A DNA stretch of 64,000 bases from an uncultured Oscillospiraceae bacterium (GTDB taxonomy: Bacteria; Bacillota; Clostridia; Oscillospirales; Oscillospiraceae): contig CANQTW010000012.1 in NCBI GenBank assembly GCA_947626845.1, positions 1 to 64,000 of the forward strand. The letters run 5' to 3'. A program made the position numbers and the translations under genes. Of the stretch, positions 26,452 through 34,838 are shown one piece after another (within the stretch, counting starts at the first letter, position 1; every line of letters begins with the position of its first letter). The notes beneath the pieces are model-generated. The model was not told the origin of the DNA and did not search any database. It worked only from the letters and a program-made list of their open reading frames with translations.

Positions 26452-28437
26452 ATGAAAAAAGGCGTTAAGCAGGAGTACGGAAACGAAAGCATCAGCCAGC
26501 TCAAGGGCGCGGACCGGGTGCGCAAGCGCCCCGGCGTCATCTTTGGCTCCGACGGGCTGGAGGGGTGCGAGCACTCGGTTTTTGAGATCCTCTCCAACTC
26601 CATCGACGAGGCCAGGGAGGGCCACGGCAATCAGATCATCCTGACCAGCTTCTCCGACGGCTCCATTGAGGTGGAGGATTTTGGCCGCGGCTGTCCCGTG
26701 GACTGGAACAGCGTGGAGGAGCGCTACAACTGGGAGCTGGTCTTCTGCGAGCTTTACGCCGGCGGCAAATATAAAAACGACAACGGCGGGGACTATGAGT
26801 ATTCCCTGGGCCTCAACGGCCTGGGCACCTGCGCCACCCAGTACAGCTCCGAATATATGGACGTCACCGTCTGGCGGGACGGGAAGAAGTATTCCCTCCA
26901 TTTTGAAAAGGGCGAGAACATCGGGGGCCTTTCCAGCGAGCCCTACAACGGACGCCGCACAGGCTCCTGCATGAAGTGGCGGCCTGACCGGGAGGTGTTC
27001 ACGGACACCAACATCCCCAGGGAGTATTTTGAGGACGTGCTGAAGAAGCAGTCCGTGGTGAACCCCGGCGTAAAATTCGTTTTCCGCTTCCAGACGGGCA
27101 GTAAATTCGAGGAGCGGGAGTACCTCTACGAGCACGGCATCCTGGATTACGTCACCGAGCTGGCGGGGGAAAATCCCCTGACGGCGCCCTACTTCATCGA
27201 GGGGGAGAGAAAAGGCCGGGACCGGGAGGACAAGCCGGAGTATAAGGTGAAGCTCTCCGCGGCCTTCTGCTTCTCCAATACGGTGAACGTCATCGAGTAT
27301 TACCACAACTCCAGCTGGCTGGAGCACGGCGGCGCGCCGGACAAGGCGGCCAAAAGCGCCTTCGTCTCCGCGGTGGACGCCTATCTGCGGCAGAGCGGGA
27401 AATATCAGAAAAATGAGACGAAGATCGGCTTTCAGGACATCGCCGACTGCCTCATTTTGGTCACCAACTGCTTCTCCACTCAGACCAGCTATGAGAACCA
27501 GACGAAAAAAGCCATCACCAATAAATTCATCCAGACGGCCATGACGGAGTTTTTCCGCTCCCAGCTGGAGATATACTTCATCGAGCACAAGGCCGAGGCG
27601 GACCGGATATGCGATCAGATATTGGTGAACAAGCGCAGCCGTGAGCAGGCGGAGAAGGCGCGGGTCACCATCAAAAAGAAGCTCTCCGGCAGCATCGACA
27701 TCGCCAACCGGGTCCAGAAATTCGTCCCCTGCCGCTCCCACGACGCCACAAAGACGGAGCTTTACATCGTGGAGGGCGATTCGGCCCTGGGCAGTGTGAA
27801 GCTGAGCCGGGACGCGGAGTTTCAGGGGGTCATGCCCGTGCGCGGCAAGATCCTCAACTGCCTGAAGGCCGACTACGCCAGGATCTTCAAATCCGATATC
27901 ATCACCGACCTTGTGAAGGTCCTGGGCTGCGGCGTCTCCGTGCCCGTGAAGATCAAAAGCGACCTCAGTGCCTTTGACCTGGACTCCCTGCGGTGGAGCA
28001 AGGTCATCATCTGCACCGATGCCGACTACGACGGCTATCAGATCAGGACGCTGATCCTGACCATGATCTACCGGCTCATGCCGGCCCTCATTGAGGAGGG
28101 GCGGGTCTTTATCGCCGAGTCGCCGCTTTACGAGATCAATTCCGGCGACAAGACATGGTTTGCCTACACCGAGAAGGAGAAGGCGGACATCCTCGCAAAG
28201 CTGGAGGGGAAGAAATTCACCGTGGCCCGCAGTAAGGGACTTGGCGAGAACGACCCGGACATGATGTGGATGACCACCATGAACCCGGAGACACGCCGCC
28301 TGGTGAAGGTCCTGCCCTCTGACGCGGAGGAGACGGCAAGAGTTTTCGATATGCTCCTGGGCGACAATATCCAGGCCCGCAAGGACCACATCGCCTCGGA
28401 CGGATATAAATATCTGGACCTGGCGGATATATCTTGA
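26452..28437 (+). CDS. Type IIA DNA topoisomerase subunit B (ParE/GyrB-like)
   Basis: 661 residues; start at 26452 chosen for AGGTGAT in front. GHKL ATPase: EILSNSIDEA near 46-55 (Mg-binding Asn), DFGRGCPVD, GLNGLGTCATQYSS. Toprim: YIVEGDSALG near residue 440 and DADYDG near 522; the usual PLRGK is PVRGKILN. A divergent second type-IIA enzyme rather than the main gyrase is likely, as the partner A subunit lies 2.4 kb downstream (30826) and lacks a GyrA box. Supports decatenation or relaxation of DNA. Confidence 0.9.
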   Translation: MKKGVKQEYGNESISQLKGADRVRKRPGVIFGSDGLEGCEHSVFEILSNSIDEAREGHGNQIILTSFSDGSIEVEDFGRGCPVDWNSVEERYNWELVFCELYAGGKYKNDNGGDYEYSLGLNGLGTCATQYSSEYMDVTVWRDGKKYSLHFEKGENIGGLSSEPYNGRRTGSCMKWRPDREVFTDTNIPREYFEDVLKKQSVVNPGVKFVFRFQTGSKFEEREYLYEHGILDYVTELAGENPLTAPYFIEGERKGRDREDKPEYKVKLSAAFCFSNTVNVIEYYHNSSWLEHGGAPDKAAKSAFVSAVDAYLRQSGKYQKNETKIGFQDIADCLILVTNCFSTQTSYENQTKKAITNKFIQTAMTEFFRSQLEIYFIEHKAEADRICDQILVNKRSREQAEKARVTIKKKLSGSIDIANRVQKFVPCRSHDATKTELYIVEGDSALGSVKLSRDAEFQGVMPVRGKILNCLKADYARIFKSDIITDLVKVLGCGVSVPVKIKSDLSAFDLDSLRWSKVIICTDADYDGYQIRTLILTMIYRLMPALIEEGRVFIAESPLYEINSGDKTWFAYTEKEKADILAKLEGKKFTVARSKGLGENDPDMMWMTTMNPETRRLVKVLPSDAEETARVFDMLLGDNIQARKDHIASDGYKYLDLADIS

Positions 28438-28464
28438 CTGGCTTGAAAGGCCGCGAAGCGGCCT

Positions 28465-28677
28465 GAGACTGTCGGAAAAACCCTGACGGGCTTTTCCCGA
28501 CAAGGGGAACGTGCGGGTAATTTTCTATGAATTTTGCGAAATTCAGAGAAAACCACCCTGCCGTTTTGCTCCGCGCACGGCCCGCGGGGCCGCACACTCC
28601 GCAAAACAAAAGGGATTTTTTTCGACGCACATGCCGCCGGAAAAAATAACGAATTTGAGTTTTTTGACAAGCTGAAA
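28465..28677 (+). repeat. Structured intergenic repeat, copy B (parE|sdaAB)
   Basis: Starts GAGACTGTCGG with an imperfect hairpin holding CCCTGACGGG; then GAACGTGCGG at 28507-28516; an A/T hairpin around ATGAATTT/AAATTCA; a long arm closed by GTTTTGC/GCAAAAC with inner GGCCC-GCG-GGGCC; a hairpin TTTTTTC.../...GGAAAAAA with GACGCACATGCCGCC inside; and the tail GAATTTGAGTTTTTTGACAAGCTGAAA-like shared with copy C. Ends about 16 nt before the sdaAB start. Confidence 0.8.
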
Positions 28678-28693
28678 GAAGGGGGAGGCGTCC

Positions 28694-29365
28694 ATGTCCA
28701 TTTTTGATATCCTTGGCCCCGTGATGGTGGGGCCGTCCAGCTCCCACACCGCCGGAGCGGTGCGGATGGGGCAGATCACCCGCCGCCTGGTGGGCGGCGA
28801 GCCGGTCAGGGCAAAGATTCTGCTGGCCGGCTCCTTCGCCTCCACCGGCGCGGGCCACGGCACCCCCAGGGCATTGGTGGCGGGCCTCATGGGCTTCATG
28901 CCAGATGACGAGCGCATCCCCCACAGCTTCGAGATCGCCGCGGAGCGCGGGCTTTCCTACGAGTTCGGTACCGTCCTGCTTCGGGACGCGCACCCCAATT
29001 CCGCCCTGCTCACCGTGGAGAATGAGCGGGGCGAACGGGTGGAGGTGGGGGCCTCCTCCCCCGGCGGCGGGCGTATCCTGGTGTTTTCGCTGGACGGCCT
29101 GCCCACCGCCTTTTCCGGCGAGGTGCCCACGCTGATCGTCCGGTGCGAGGACCGGCCCGGCCACGTCAGCCGCATCACCGGCGTGGTGGCCGCCCAGGGC
29201 ATCAATATGTCCAAGCTGCGGGTGGAACGGGCCGAGCGCGGCGGCACCGCCATCATGGTCATCGAGTGCGACCAGCGCATCCCCTACAAGGTGAAGATGG
29301 CCATATCCGCCATCGAGGGCGTCAGCAAGGTGACCAGGCTCAATCCGGGGGAGGAGTCAAAATGA
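28694..29365 (+). CDS. sdaAB: L-serine dehydratase, iron-sulfur-dependent, beta subunit
   Basis: With sdaAA converts L-serine to pyruvate and ammonia. 223 residues: N-terminal serine-dehydratase beta domain (DILGPVMVGPSSSHTAGAVRMG) and a C-terminal ACT domain (about residues 148-222, RPGHVSRITGVVAAQGINM), likely a serine-sensing site. GAAGGGGGAGG precedes the start. Overlaps sdaAA by 4 nt (ATGA). Confidence 0.95.
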   Translation: MSIFDILGPVMVGPSSSHTAGAVRMGQITRRLVGGEPVRAKILLAGSFASTGAGHGTPRALVAGLMGFMPDDERIPHSFEIAAERGLSYEFGTVLLRDAHPNSALLTVENERGERVEVGASSPGGGRILVFSLDGLPTAFSGEVPTLIVRCEDRPGHVSRITGVVAAQGINMSKLRVERAERGGTAIMVIECDQRIPYKVKMAISAIEGVSKVTRLNPGEESK

Positions 29366-30225
29366 ACGATTACACATCCGTATCCCAGCTGCTGGCCCTC
29401 TCGGAGACCGTGGGCCTGCCCCTTTGGAAGACCGTGCAGGTCACCGACTGCGCCGAACAGGGCATGTCCGAGGCGGATTCCTGGGCCAGAATGGCGGACA
29501 TGTTCTCCGTCATGAAAAGCGCCGACGCCGCCTATGACCGCCGCCAGCGGTCCCTCTCCGGCCTCTCAGGCGGAGACGGGGGAAAGATGGAGGACTATCT
29601 GGTCTCCGGGAGAGCCGTCTCCGGCCCGCTGGTGGGCCGGATGATCGCCGCGGCGCTGAAAATGGGGGAGTGCAACGCCTGCATGAAGCGCATCGTGGCC
29701 GCCCCCACGGCGGGAGCCTGCGGCGTCCTGCCCGCGGTACTGCTCCCCTGCGGGGAGGTCCTGGGCCTGCCCGATGAAAAGCTCATCGAGGCCCTATATG
29801 TGGCCGCCGGCTTTGGCCGGATCATCGCCCGGAAGGCCAGCATCTCCGGCGCCCAGTCCGGCTGTCAGGCGGAGATCGGCTCCGCCTCCGCCATGGCCGC
29901 CGCCGCGGTGGTCCATCTGCGGGACGGCACGGGGCGGGAGATGGCCAACGCCGCCGCCCTGGCGCTGAAATCCCTCCTGGGCCTGGTCTGCGACCCAGTA
30001 GGGGGCCTTGTGGAGGTCCCCTGCATCAAGCGCAACGTCATCGGCGCCGTCAACGCCCTCACCGCCGCCGAAATGGCCCTGGCCGGTATCGAATCCCGCA
30101 TCCCCGCCGACGAGGTGATCGAGGCCATGGGGGAGATCGGGGATATGATGCCCTCCTCCCTGCGCGAGACCGCCCAGGCGGGCCTCGCCGCCACGCAGAC
30201 GGGGAGAAGATGGGGGAAGGAATGA
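29362..30225 (+). CDS. sdaAA: L-serine dehydratase, iron-sulfur-dependent, alpha subunit
   Basis: 287 residues carrying the [4Fe-4S] cluster ligands: Cys in the CNACMKRIVAAPTAGACG segment, in SGAQSGCQAEIG and in VCDPVGGLVEVPC. Start at 29362 overlaps the beta-subunit stop; the longer frame reaching back into sdaAB is spurious. Its own stop overlaps the start of the REP transposase by 4 nt. Confidence 0.95.
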   Translation: MNDYTSVSQLLALSETVGLPLWKTVQVTDCAEQGMSEADSWARMADMFSVMKSADAAYDRRQRSLSGLSGGDGGKMEDYLVSGRAVSGPLVGRMIAAALKMGECNACMKRIVAAPTAGACGVLPAVLLPCGEVLGLPDEKLIEALYVAAGFGRIIARKASISGAQSGCQAEIGSASAMAAAAVVHLRDGTGREMANAAALALKSLLGLVCDPVGGLVEVPCIKRNVIGAVNALTAAEMALAGIESRIPADEVIEAMGEIGDMMPSSLRETAQAGLAATQTGRRWGKE

Positions 30226-30833
30226 ATGAGAACGAGAGAAAGTATCATGAGAGAAAAAACCCAAGGCTTAAGAATTACGACTATGGGACGCCAGGGTATT
30301 ATTTTGTTACAATAAATACACAGAAGAGAAATACTGATATTTTAAGTCATATTATCCTTGCCCCGCCATCCCAAAACGCTCATCTCCAAAATAACGCCGT
30401 ACGGGCCGCCGCCCACGGCGGCCCACTTGCACCGGCCCTTGGAGACGCATCGATTGAGCCGCCGATTGTCATCTTGACCCCCATTGGTGAAATGGTGAGG
30501 AAATATATCGAAAATATAAATTTTGTGTATGAAAATGCCCGGATAGATATGTATACAATTATGCCGGATCACGTTCATATTATCATTCAAATTACCGAGC
30601 CCAGCAGTAGTGGGCCGCCGTGGGCGGCGGCCCGTACGGCTGATTTGGTAAAGATGATGGATTCTTTCAAGGCTTTAACGACCAAAAATGCAGGTTTTGC
30701 TCTTTGGCATCGAGGATACTATGAGCATATTATCCGAAATGAAGAGGACCTGTATAATACCAGAAATTATATTATTTGCAATGCCTCAAAGCACTATATG
30801 AAATATTGCAAAGGACTCGATACCCATGCCTAA
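30222..30833 (+). CDS. REP-associated tyrosine transposase (RAYT, Y1/HUH family)
   Basis: 203 residues from ATG 30222 (alternative 30210). HUH motif MPDHVHIII with H117 and H119, nucleophile Y178 in DLYNTRNYI, start region KNPRLKNYDYGTPGYYFVTINTQKR typical of RAYTs. RAYTs cut and join single-stranded REP DNA. The gene is clearly AT-richer than its neighbours, pointing to transfer, yet it overlaps sdaAA by 4 nt and the next gene by 8 nt. Two GC-rich inverted REP-like repeats lie inside the reading frame and are translated (about residues 59-69 and 130-140), which may or may not be compatible with activity. Confidence 0.88.
   Translation: MNENERKYHERKNPRLKNYDYGTPGYYFVTINTQKRNTDILSHIILAPPSQNAHLQNNAVRAAAHGGPLAPALGDASIEPPIVILTPIGEMVRKYIENINFVYENARIDMYTIMPDHVHIIIQITEPSSSGPPWAAARTADLVKMMDSFKALTTKNAGFALWHRGYYEHIIRNEEDLYNTRNYIICNASKHYMKYCKGLDTHA
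30396..30427 (+). repeat. REP-like palindrome inside the transposase gene, left copy
   Basis: Thirty-two bases that form a hairpin (GGGCCGCC/GGCGGCCC, loop GCCCAC) with head CCGTAC. It is an exact inverted copy of 30609-30640. Encodes an in-frame Arg-Ala-Ala-Ala-His-Gly-Gly-Pro stretch. Confidence 0.85.
30609..30640 (-). repeat. REP-like palindrome inside the transposase gene, right copy
   Basis: Perfect reverse complement of 30396-30427 over 32 bases, 181 bases away, so the pair forms an inverted REP doublet. Encodes an in-frame Gly-Pro-Pro-Trp-Ala-Ala-Ala-Arg stretch. Confidence 0.85.
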
Positions 30834-33081
30834 AAAACCCACTCAAAACGACAACGCGAAAAAGAACAATCCCAACGTCCTGGGCCTCCACGCGGCGGTG
30901 CTGGATCAGGAGATCACCGACACCCTTGAGGTCAACTACATGCCCTACGCCATGTCGGTCATCGTCTCCCGCGCCATCCCGGAGATCGACGGCTTCAAGC
31001 CGGCCCACCGGAAGCTCCTATACACCATGTACAAGATGGGCCTGCTCACCGGCGGGCGGACCAAGTCCGCCAACATCGTGGGCCAGACCATGCGCCTCAA
31101 CCCCCACGGCGACGCCGCCATTTACGAGACCATGGTCCGCCTGTCCCGCGGGTATCAGGCGCTGCTGACCCCCTTTGTGGACTCCAAGGGCAACTTCGGG
31201 AAGGTCTACTCCAGGGATATGTCCTACGCCGCCTCCCGTTACACCGAGGCCAAGCTTGCGCCCATCTGCGCGGAGCTTTTCCGGGACATCGACTCCGACA
31301 CCGTGGACTTTGTGGACAACTACGACTCCACCATGAAAGAGCCGGCGCTGCTGCCCACCACCTTCCCCAATGTGCTGGTCTCCGCCAACACCGGCATCGC
31401 CGTGGGGATGGCCTCCAACATCTGCTCCTTCAACCTGGAGGAGGTCTGCCGGACGGAGATAGAGTACCTGAGCGACCCGAACTGCGACCTGATGCTCACC
31501 CTCCGCGCGCCGGATTTCCCCACGGGCGGCGAGGTGATCTACGAGCCCCAGGCCCTGCGGGAGGTCTATGAGACGGGGCGGGGGAGCGTGAAGCTGCGCG
31601 CCCGCTGGCGGTACGACAAAAAGGAAAACCTCATCGAGATTTTCGAGATTCCCTACACCACCACCGCCGAGGCCATCATGGACAAGGTGGAGGACCTGGT
31701 CAAGACCGGCAAGCTGCGGGAGATTTCCGACATGCGCGACGAGACGGACCTCTCCGGCCTGAAGCTCACCGTGGATTTGAAGCGCGGGGTGGACCCGGAG
31801 AAGCTGATTGCCAAGCTCTTCAAGACCACGCCCCTGCAGGACGCTTTCGCCTGCAACTTCAATATCCTCATCGCCGGCACCCCCAAGGTCATGGGTATCC
31901 GGGAGATACTGTCCGAGTGGACGGCCTGGCGCGTGGAATCGGTGCGCCGACGGGTGTTCGCTGACCTGACCAAGAAAAAAGACCGCCTTCATCTTTTGAA
32001 GGGCCTGGGAAAGATTCTCCTGGACATCGACAAGGCCATCAGGATCATCCGCGAGACCGAGGAGGAGCGGGAGGTGGTGCCGAATCTGATGATCGGTTTC
32101 GGCATCGACGAGATACAGGCCGAATTTGTGGCCGAGATCAAGCTCCGCAACATCAACAAGGAGTACATTTTAAAGCGCCTGGAGGACATCGAGAAGCTGG
32201 AGGCCGAGATCGCCGACCTGGAGGATGTTCTGAGCAACAAGCGCCGCATCAAGACCATCATCAAGCGGGAGCTGGAGGACGTCATCAAAAAATACGGCGA
32301 GCCCCGCCGGACCCAGATCGTCTACCCCCATGAGATCGCCGACGTGGAGGAGGAGCCGGAGGCGGACGATTATCCCGTCACCGTGTTCTTCTCAAAGGGC
32401 GGGTATCTCAAGAAGATCACCCCCCAGTCCCTGCGGATGTCCGGCGAGCAGAAATACAAGGAGGGCGACAGCCTCCTGTGCTCCTTCGAGGCCAACAACT
32501 CCTCGGAGCTGCTGGTCTTTACCGACAGGTGCCAGTGCTACAAGACCCGCCTTTCCGACATCCCCGACACCAAGGCGTCCGCCCTGGGCGCCTATCTGCC
32601 CACCCAGCTGAAGATGGACGACGGGGAAAACGCCCTGTACATCTGCGACCCCGGCGACTACTCCGCCTCCCTGCTGTTGATGTTTGAAAACGGCAAGGCC
32701 GCCAGGGTGGAGTTGTCCGGCTTCGAGACAAAGACCAACCGCAAAAAGCTTACCTCCGCCTACTCCGACAAGAGCCCCCTGGTGGGCTTCCTGCCCGTCT
32801 TTGAGGACTTCGAGGCGGCGGCCTATACCTCCGACGACAGGTGCGTCGTCTTCTCCACGGCGCTCCTGACGCCCAAGCCCACTCGCAATACCCAGGGCGT
32901 GTTGGTGGTATCCCTGAAGAAGAACAGAACGGCCACCCGCCTCTGCCCCCTGTCCGATACCTCCGTCAAAAACGTCTCTCGCTACCGCGTCCGCTCTCTC
33001 CCCGCCGCCGGGGCGGTCCTGCGGGACGAGGACCGGGAGGAACAGCAGCTTTCCCTGCTGGAGGGCGTTGAAAATGCGTAA
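30826..33081 (+). CDS. Type IIA DNA topoisomerase subunit A (ParC/GyrA-like)
   Basis: 751 residues. N-terminal breakage-reunion domain with SVIVSRAIPEIDGFKPAHRKLL and catalytic Tyr139 in AASRYTEAKL; long coiled-coil region near residues 430-490; C-terminal beta-propeller-like part (about 515-740) without the gyrase QRRGGKG box (FSKGGYLKKITPQ in its place), favouring a topoisomerase-IV-type role. Partner of the subunit at 26452. Start follows AAAGGA and overlaps the transposase stop. Confidence 0.9.
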   Translation: MPKKPTQNDNAKKNNPNVLGLHAAVLDQEITDTLEVNYMPYAMSVIVSRAIPEIDGFKPAHRKLLYTMYKMGLLTGGRTKSANIVGQTMRLNPHGDAAIYETMVRLSRGYQALLTPFVDSKGNFGKVYSRDMSYAASRYTEAKLAPICAELFRDIDSDTVDFVDNYDSTMKEPALLPTTFPNVLVSANTGIAVGMASNICSFNLEEVCRTEIEYLSDPNCDLMLTLRAPDFPTGGEVIYEPQALREVYETGRGSVKLRARWRYDKKENLIEIFEIPYTTTAEAIMDKVEDLVKTGKLREISDMRDETDLSGLKLTVDLKRGVDPEKLIAKLFKTTPLQDAFACNFNILIAGTPKVMGIREILSEWTAWRVESVRRRVFADLTKKKDRLHLLKGLGKILLDIDKAIRIIRETEEEREVVPNLMIGFGIDEIQAEFVAEIKLRNINKEYILKRLEDIEKLEAEIADLEDVLSNKRRIKTIIKRELEDVIKKYGEPRRTQIVYPHEIADVEEEPEADDYPVTVFFSKGGYLKKITPQSLRMSGEQKYKEGDSLLCSFEANNSSELLVFTDRCQCYKTRLSDIPDTKASALGAYLPTQLKMDDGENALYICDPGDYSASLLLMFENGKAARVELSGFETKTNRKKLTSAYSDKSPLVGFLPVFEDFEAAAYTSDDRCVVFSTALLTPKPTRNTQGVLVVSLKKNRTATRLCPLSDTSVKNVSRYRVRSLPAAGAVLRDEDREEQQLSLLEGVENA

Positions 33082-34279
33082 GGCCGCCGCTGTACTGACG
33101 CTTATGGCCCTCCTGCTGGCCCTGCCCGGCTGCGGCTCCCTCTTAGGCGGCGAATACGCCTCCTCGCGGGAGCATGTGGGCGTACAGGGCGACGGCTCCG
33201 GGGAAGTGGAGCTGGCCTTCGAGGCCGACGATTACGACGAGATATGCCGCTCGGTGGAAGAGCTGGTGTCCGCCGGCGCGTCGCGGGGCGTCATACGGGT
33301 GGCCAGCTACCCCGGCAACCTGGAGGCGGACCTGGCGGAGGCGTGCCTTGCCGCCTCCAACGACACCGCCCTTGGCGCTTACTGCGTCTACTTCATCAAT
33401 TACAGCATCACCCGCCTGGTGTCCTTCTATGAGGTCAGCGTCTCCGTGATCTACCGGCACACGCCGGAGGAGGCCGCCGGCATCCCCGTCTGCGCCGATG
33501 AGGCCGCGCTGGAGGAGCTGATGCGCGACGCCCTGACACGCCGCGCCGAGAGCGTCACCGTGAAGCTCACCGGCGAGGACGGGGGAGAGGATACGGCGGA
33601 GGATACGGTGGAGGCCGCCGTGGAAAACGCCTATTACGCCCACCCCGGCGACATTCTCTACATCCCCACCTATACCGTCGCGGCCTACCCCGAAACCGGG
33701 GAGGAGCGCATCCTGGAGATCGTCTTTACGTACCCCTACGACACCCCCACTGTGGAGCAGAGGCGCGCCTCCCTGACGAGCCGCGCCAGGGAGATCGCCG
33801 CCGCCATCCCCGCCGGCACCAACCAGGAGCGCCTGATGGCCCTGGCGGAGTTCTTCAGCCAAAACGTGGAGTACGACGGCACTGTGGATACCTCTGACGC
33901 CCAGGCCCGCCGGTACAGCGCCATGACCGCCTACGGGGCGCTGGACCAGGGCAGGGCCGCCGGGGAGGGCTACGCCATGGGCCTCAAGGTGCTGTGCGAC
34001 CTTCTGGACATCGAGTGCTATGTCATACGCGGGCGCTTTTACAACCGCGATCACGCCTGGAACCTGGTGCGGCTGGACAACGGCCAGCTCTACCATGTGG
34101 ACATGACCGCCTTCGATCCCCAGGCCGCGCCGCTGAAAAATGACAGCCAGCAGTACTCCGCCGGTTACTGGTGGGACGCCACCCTCTACCCCTGGTGCTC
34201 CGGCCCCTCCCTCTACGGTCCGGAGTTCGACCCGCCGGCGGATAACCCCGGCCCCCTGTCGCCCCCCGCCGGATGGTAA
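33074..34279 (+). CDS. Transglutaminase-fold lipoprotein lacking the catalytic Cys
   Basis: 401 residues. Signal peptide with lipobox LPGC (Cys20), so membrane-anchored outside. The C-terminal part (about residues 255-365) aligns with bacterial transglutaminase cores: AYGALDQGRAAGEGYA where family members have AVCEGYA, so the nucleophile Cys is Gly297; His327 (HAWN) and Asp343 (YHVDMT) remain. It is thus probably non-catalytic or uses another chemistry. An acidic patch (TGEDGGEDTAEDTVE) lies near residue 175. Overlaps the topoisomerase stop by 8 nt. Confidence 0.82.
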   Translation: MRKAAAVLTLMALLLALPGCGSLLGGEYASSREHVGVQGDGSGEVELAFEADDYDEICRSVEELVSAGASRGVIRVASYPGNLEADLAEACLAASNDTALGAYCVYFINYSITRLVSFYEVSVSVIYRHTPEEAAGIPVCADEAALEELMRDALTRRAESVTVKLTGEDGGEDTAEDTVEAAVENAYYAHPGDILYIPTYTVAAYPETGEERILEIVFTYPYDTPTVEQRRASLTSRAREIAAAIPAGTNQERLMALAEFFSQNVEYDGTVDTSDAQARRYSAMTAYGALDQGRAAGEGYAMGLKVLCDLLDIECYVIRGRFYNRDHAWNLVRLDNGQLYHVDMTAFDPQAAPLKNDSQQYSAGYWWDATLYPWCSGPSLYGPEFDPPADNPGPLSPPAGW

Positions 34280-34299
34280 AAAATTTTCTGGATTACCCC

Positions 34300-34328
34300 T
34301 TGACAAACAAAACCGGAGCGGCTATAAT
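34300..34328 (+). promoter_or_regulatory. Consensus sigma-A promoter of tRNA-Gly(GCC)
   Basis: TTGACA (34300-34305), 17-nt spacer, TATAAT (34323-34328); both hexamers perfect, 14 nt before the tRNA. Confidence 0.9.
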
Positions 34329-34342
34329 AAACACCGTTCCGC

Positions 34343-34418
34343 GCGGCCTTAGCTCATCTGGTAGAGCGCCACCTTGCCAAGGTGGAGGTAGCGAGTTCGA
34401 GCCTCGTAGGCCGCTCCA
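34343..34418 (+). tRNA. tRNA-Gly (anticodon GCC)
   Basis: Acceptor GCGGCCT/AGGCCGC, D arm around TTAGCTCATCTGGTAGAGC, anticodon stem CCACC/GGTGG with loop TTGCCAA, T loop TTCGAGC, discriminator T and encoded CCA. All arms pair normally. Confidence 0.97.
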
Positions 34419-34468
34419 GTTAAAAAAATTCCCTGTCCTTGCGGACAGGGAATTTTTTTAACTGGAGC
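34413..34468 (+). terminator. Terminator palindrome reaching into the tRNA 3' end
   Basis: A perfect 26-bp stem with loop TTGC. The core is TTCCCTGTCC/GGACAGGGAA flanked by A7/T7; the outer arm starts at GCTCCA, i.e. the last bases of the tRNA, and its partner TGGAGC lies downstream at 34463-34468. The outer part thus competes with the acceptor stem. Confidence 0.85.
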
Positions 34469-34495
34469 GAGATTAAACATGGAGGGGAACCCTGA

Positions 34496-34652
34496 CGGTT
34501 CCCCTCCATACCTCCCCTCCTTCCGAACATACGGTTCCCCTCCATACCTCCCCTCCTTCCGAACATACGGTTCCCCTCCATACCTCCCCTCCTTCCGAAC
34601 ATACGGTTCCCCTCCATACCTCCCTTCCTTCCGAAAATACGGTTTCCTTTCC
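34496..34652. repeat. 36-bp tandem repeat, about 4.3 units
   Basis: Units begin CGGTTCCCCTCC at 34496, 34532, 34568 and 34604; the fourth has a few changes and a 13-base partial follows. The first unit starts in the right arm of a GGAGGGGAACC/GGTTCCCCTCC hairpin (34481-34507). Because 36 is a multiple of three, frames stay open on both strands, but no real gene is seen. Confidence 0.9.
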
Positions 34653-34739
34653 AATATAACGCACCCGCGCGTGGGGTGAAAATGTCTCCCTGCACAATTC
34701 CCCGACGGGAAATCGCGGGTAAAAACGTCATAATATTGC

Positions 34740-34768
34740 TTGACAGCGGGGAGAAAATAAGGTAATAT
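34740..34768 (+). promoter_or_regulatory. Sigma-A promoter of the ABC uptake operon
   Basis: TTGACA (34740-34745), 17-nt spacer, TAATAT (34763-34768), about 70 nt before the start codon. Confidence 0.8.
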
Positions 34769-34838
34769 TTTAAAAGTCCGTTACTTTAATTACACAAAAC
34801 GGTAAAGAAATAAATTTCGGAAGGAAGAGTTAATTAAA

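Noticed and set aside
34496-34652. Possible CRISPR array
   Set aside because: Units are contiguous 36-mers with no unique spacers and no cas genes nearby.
34349-34731. Several repetitive frames over the tandem repeat
   Set aside because: They stay open only because the 36-bp unit is a multiple of three; all have repeated nonsense-like residues and one covers the tRNA.
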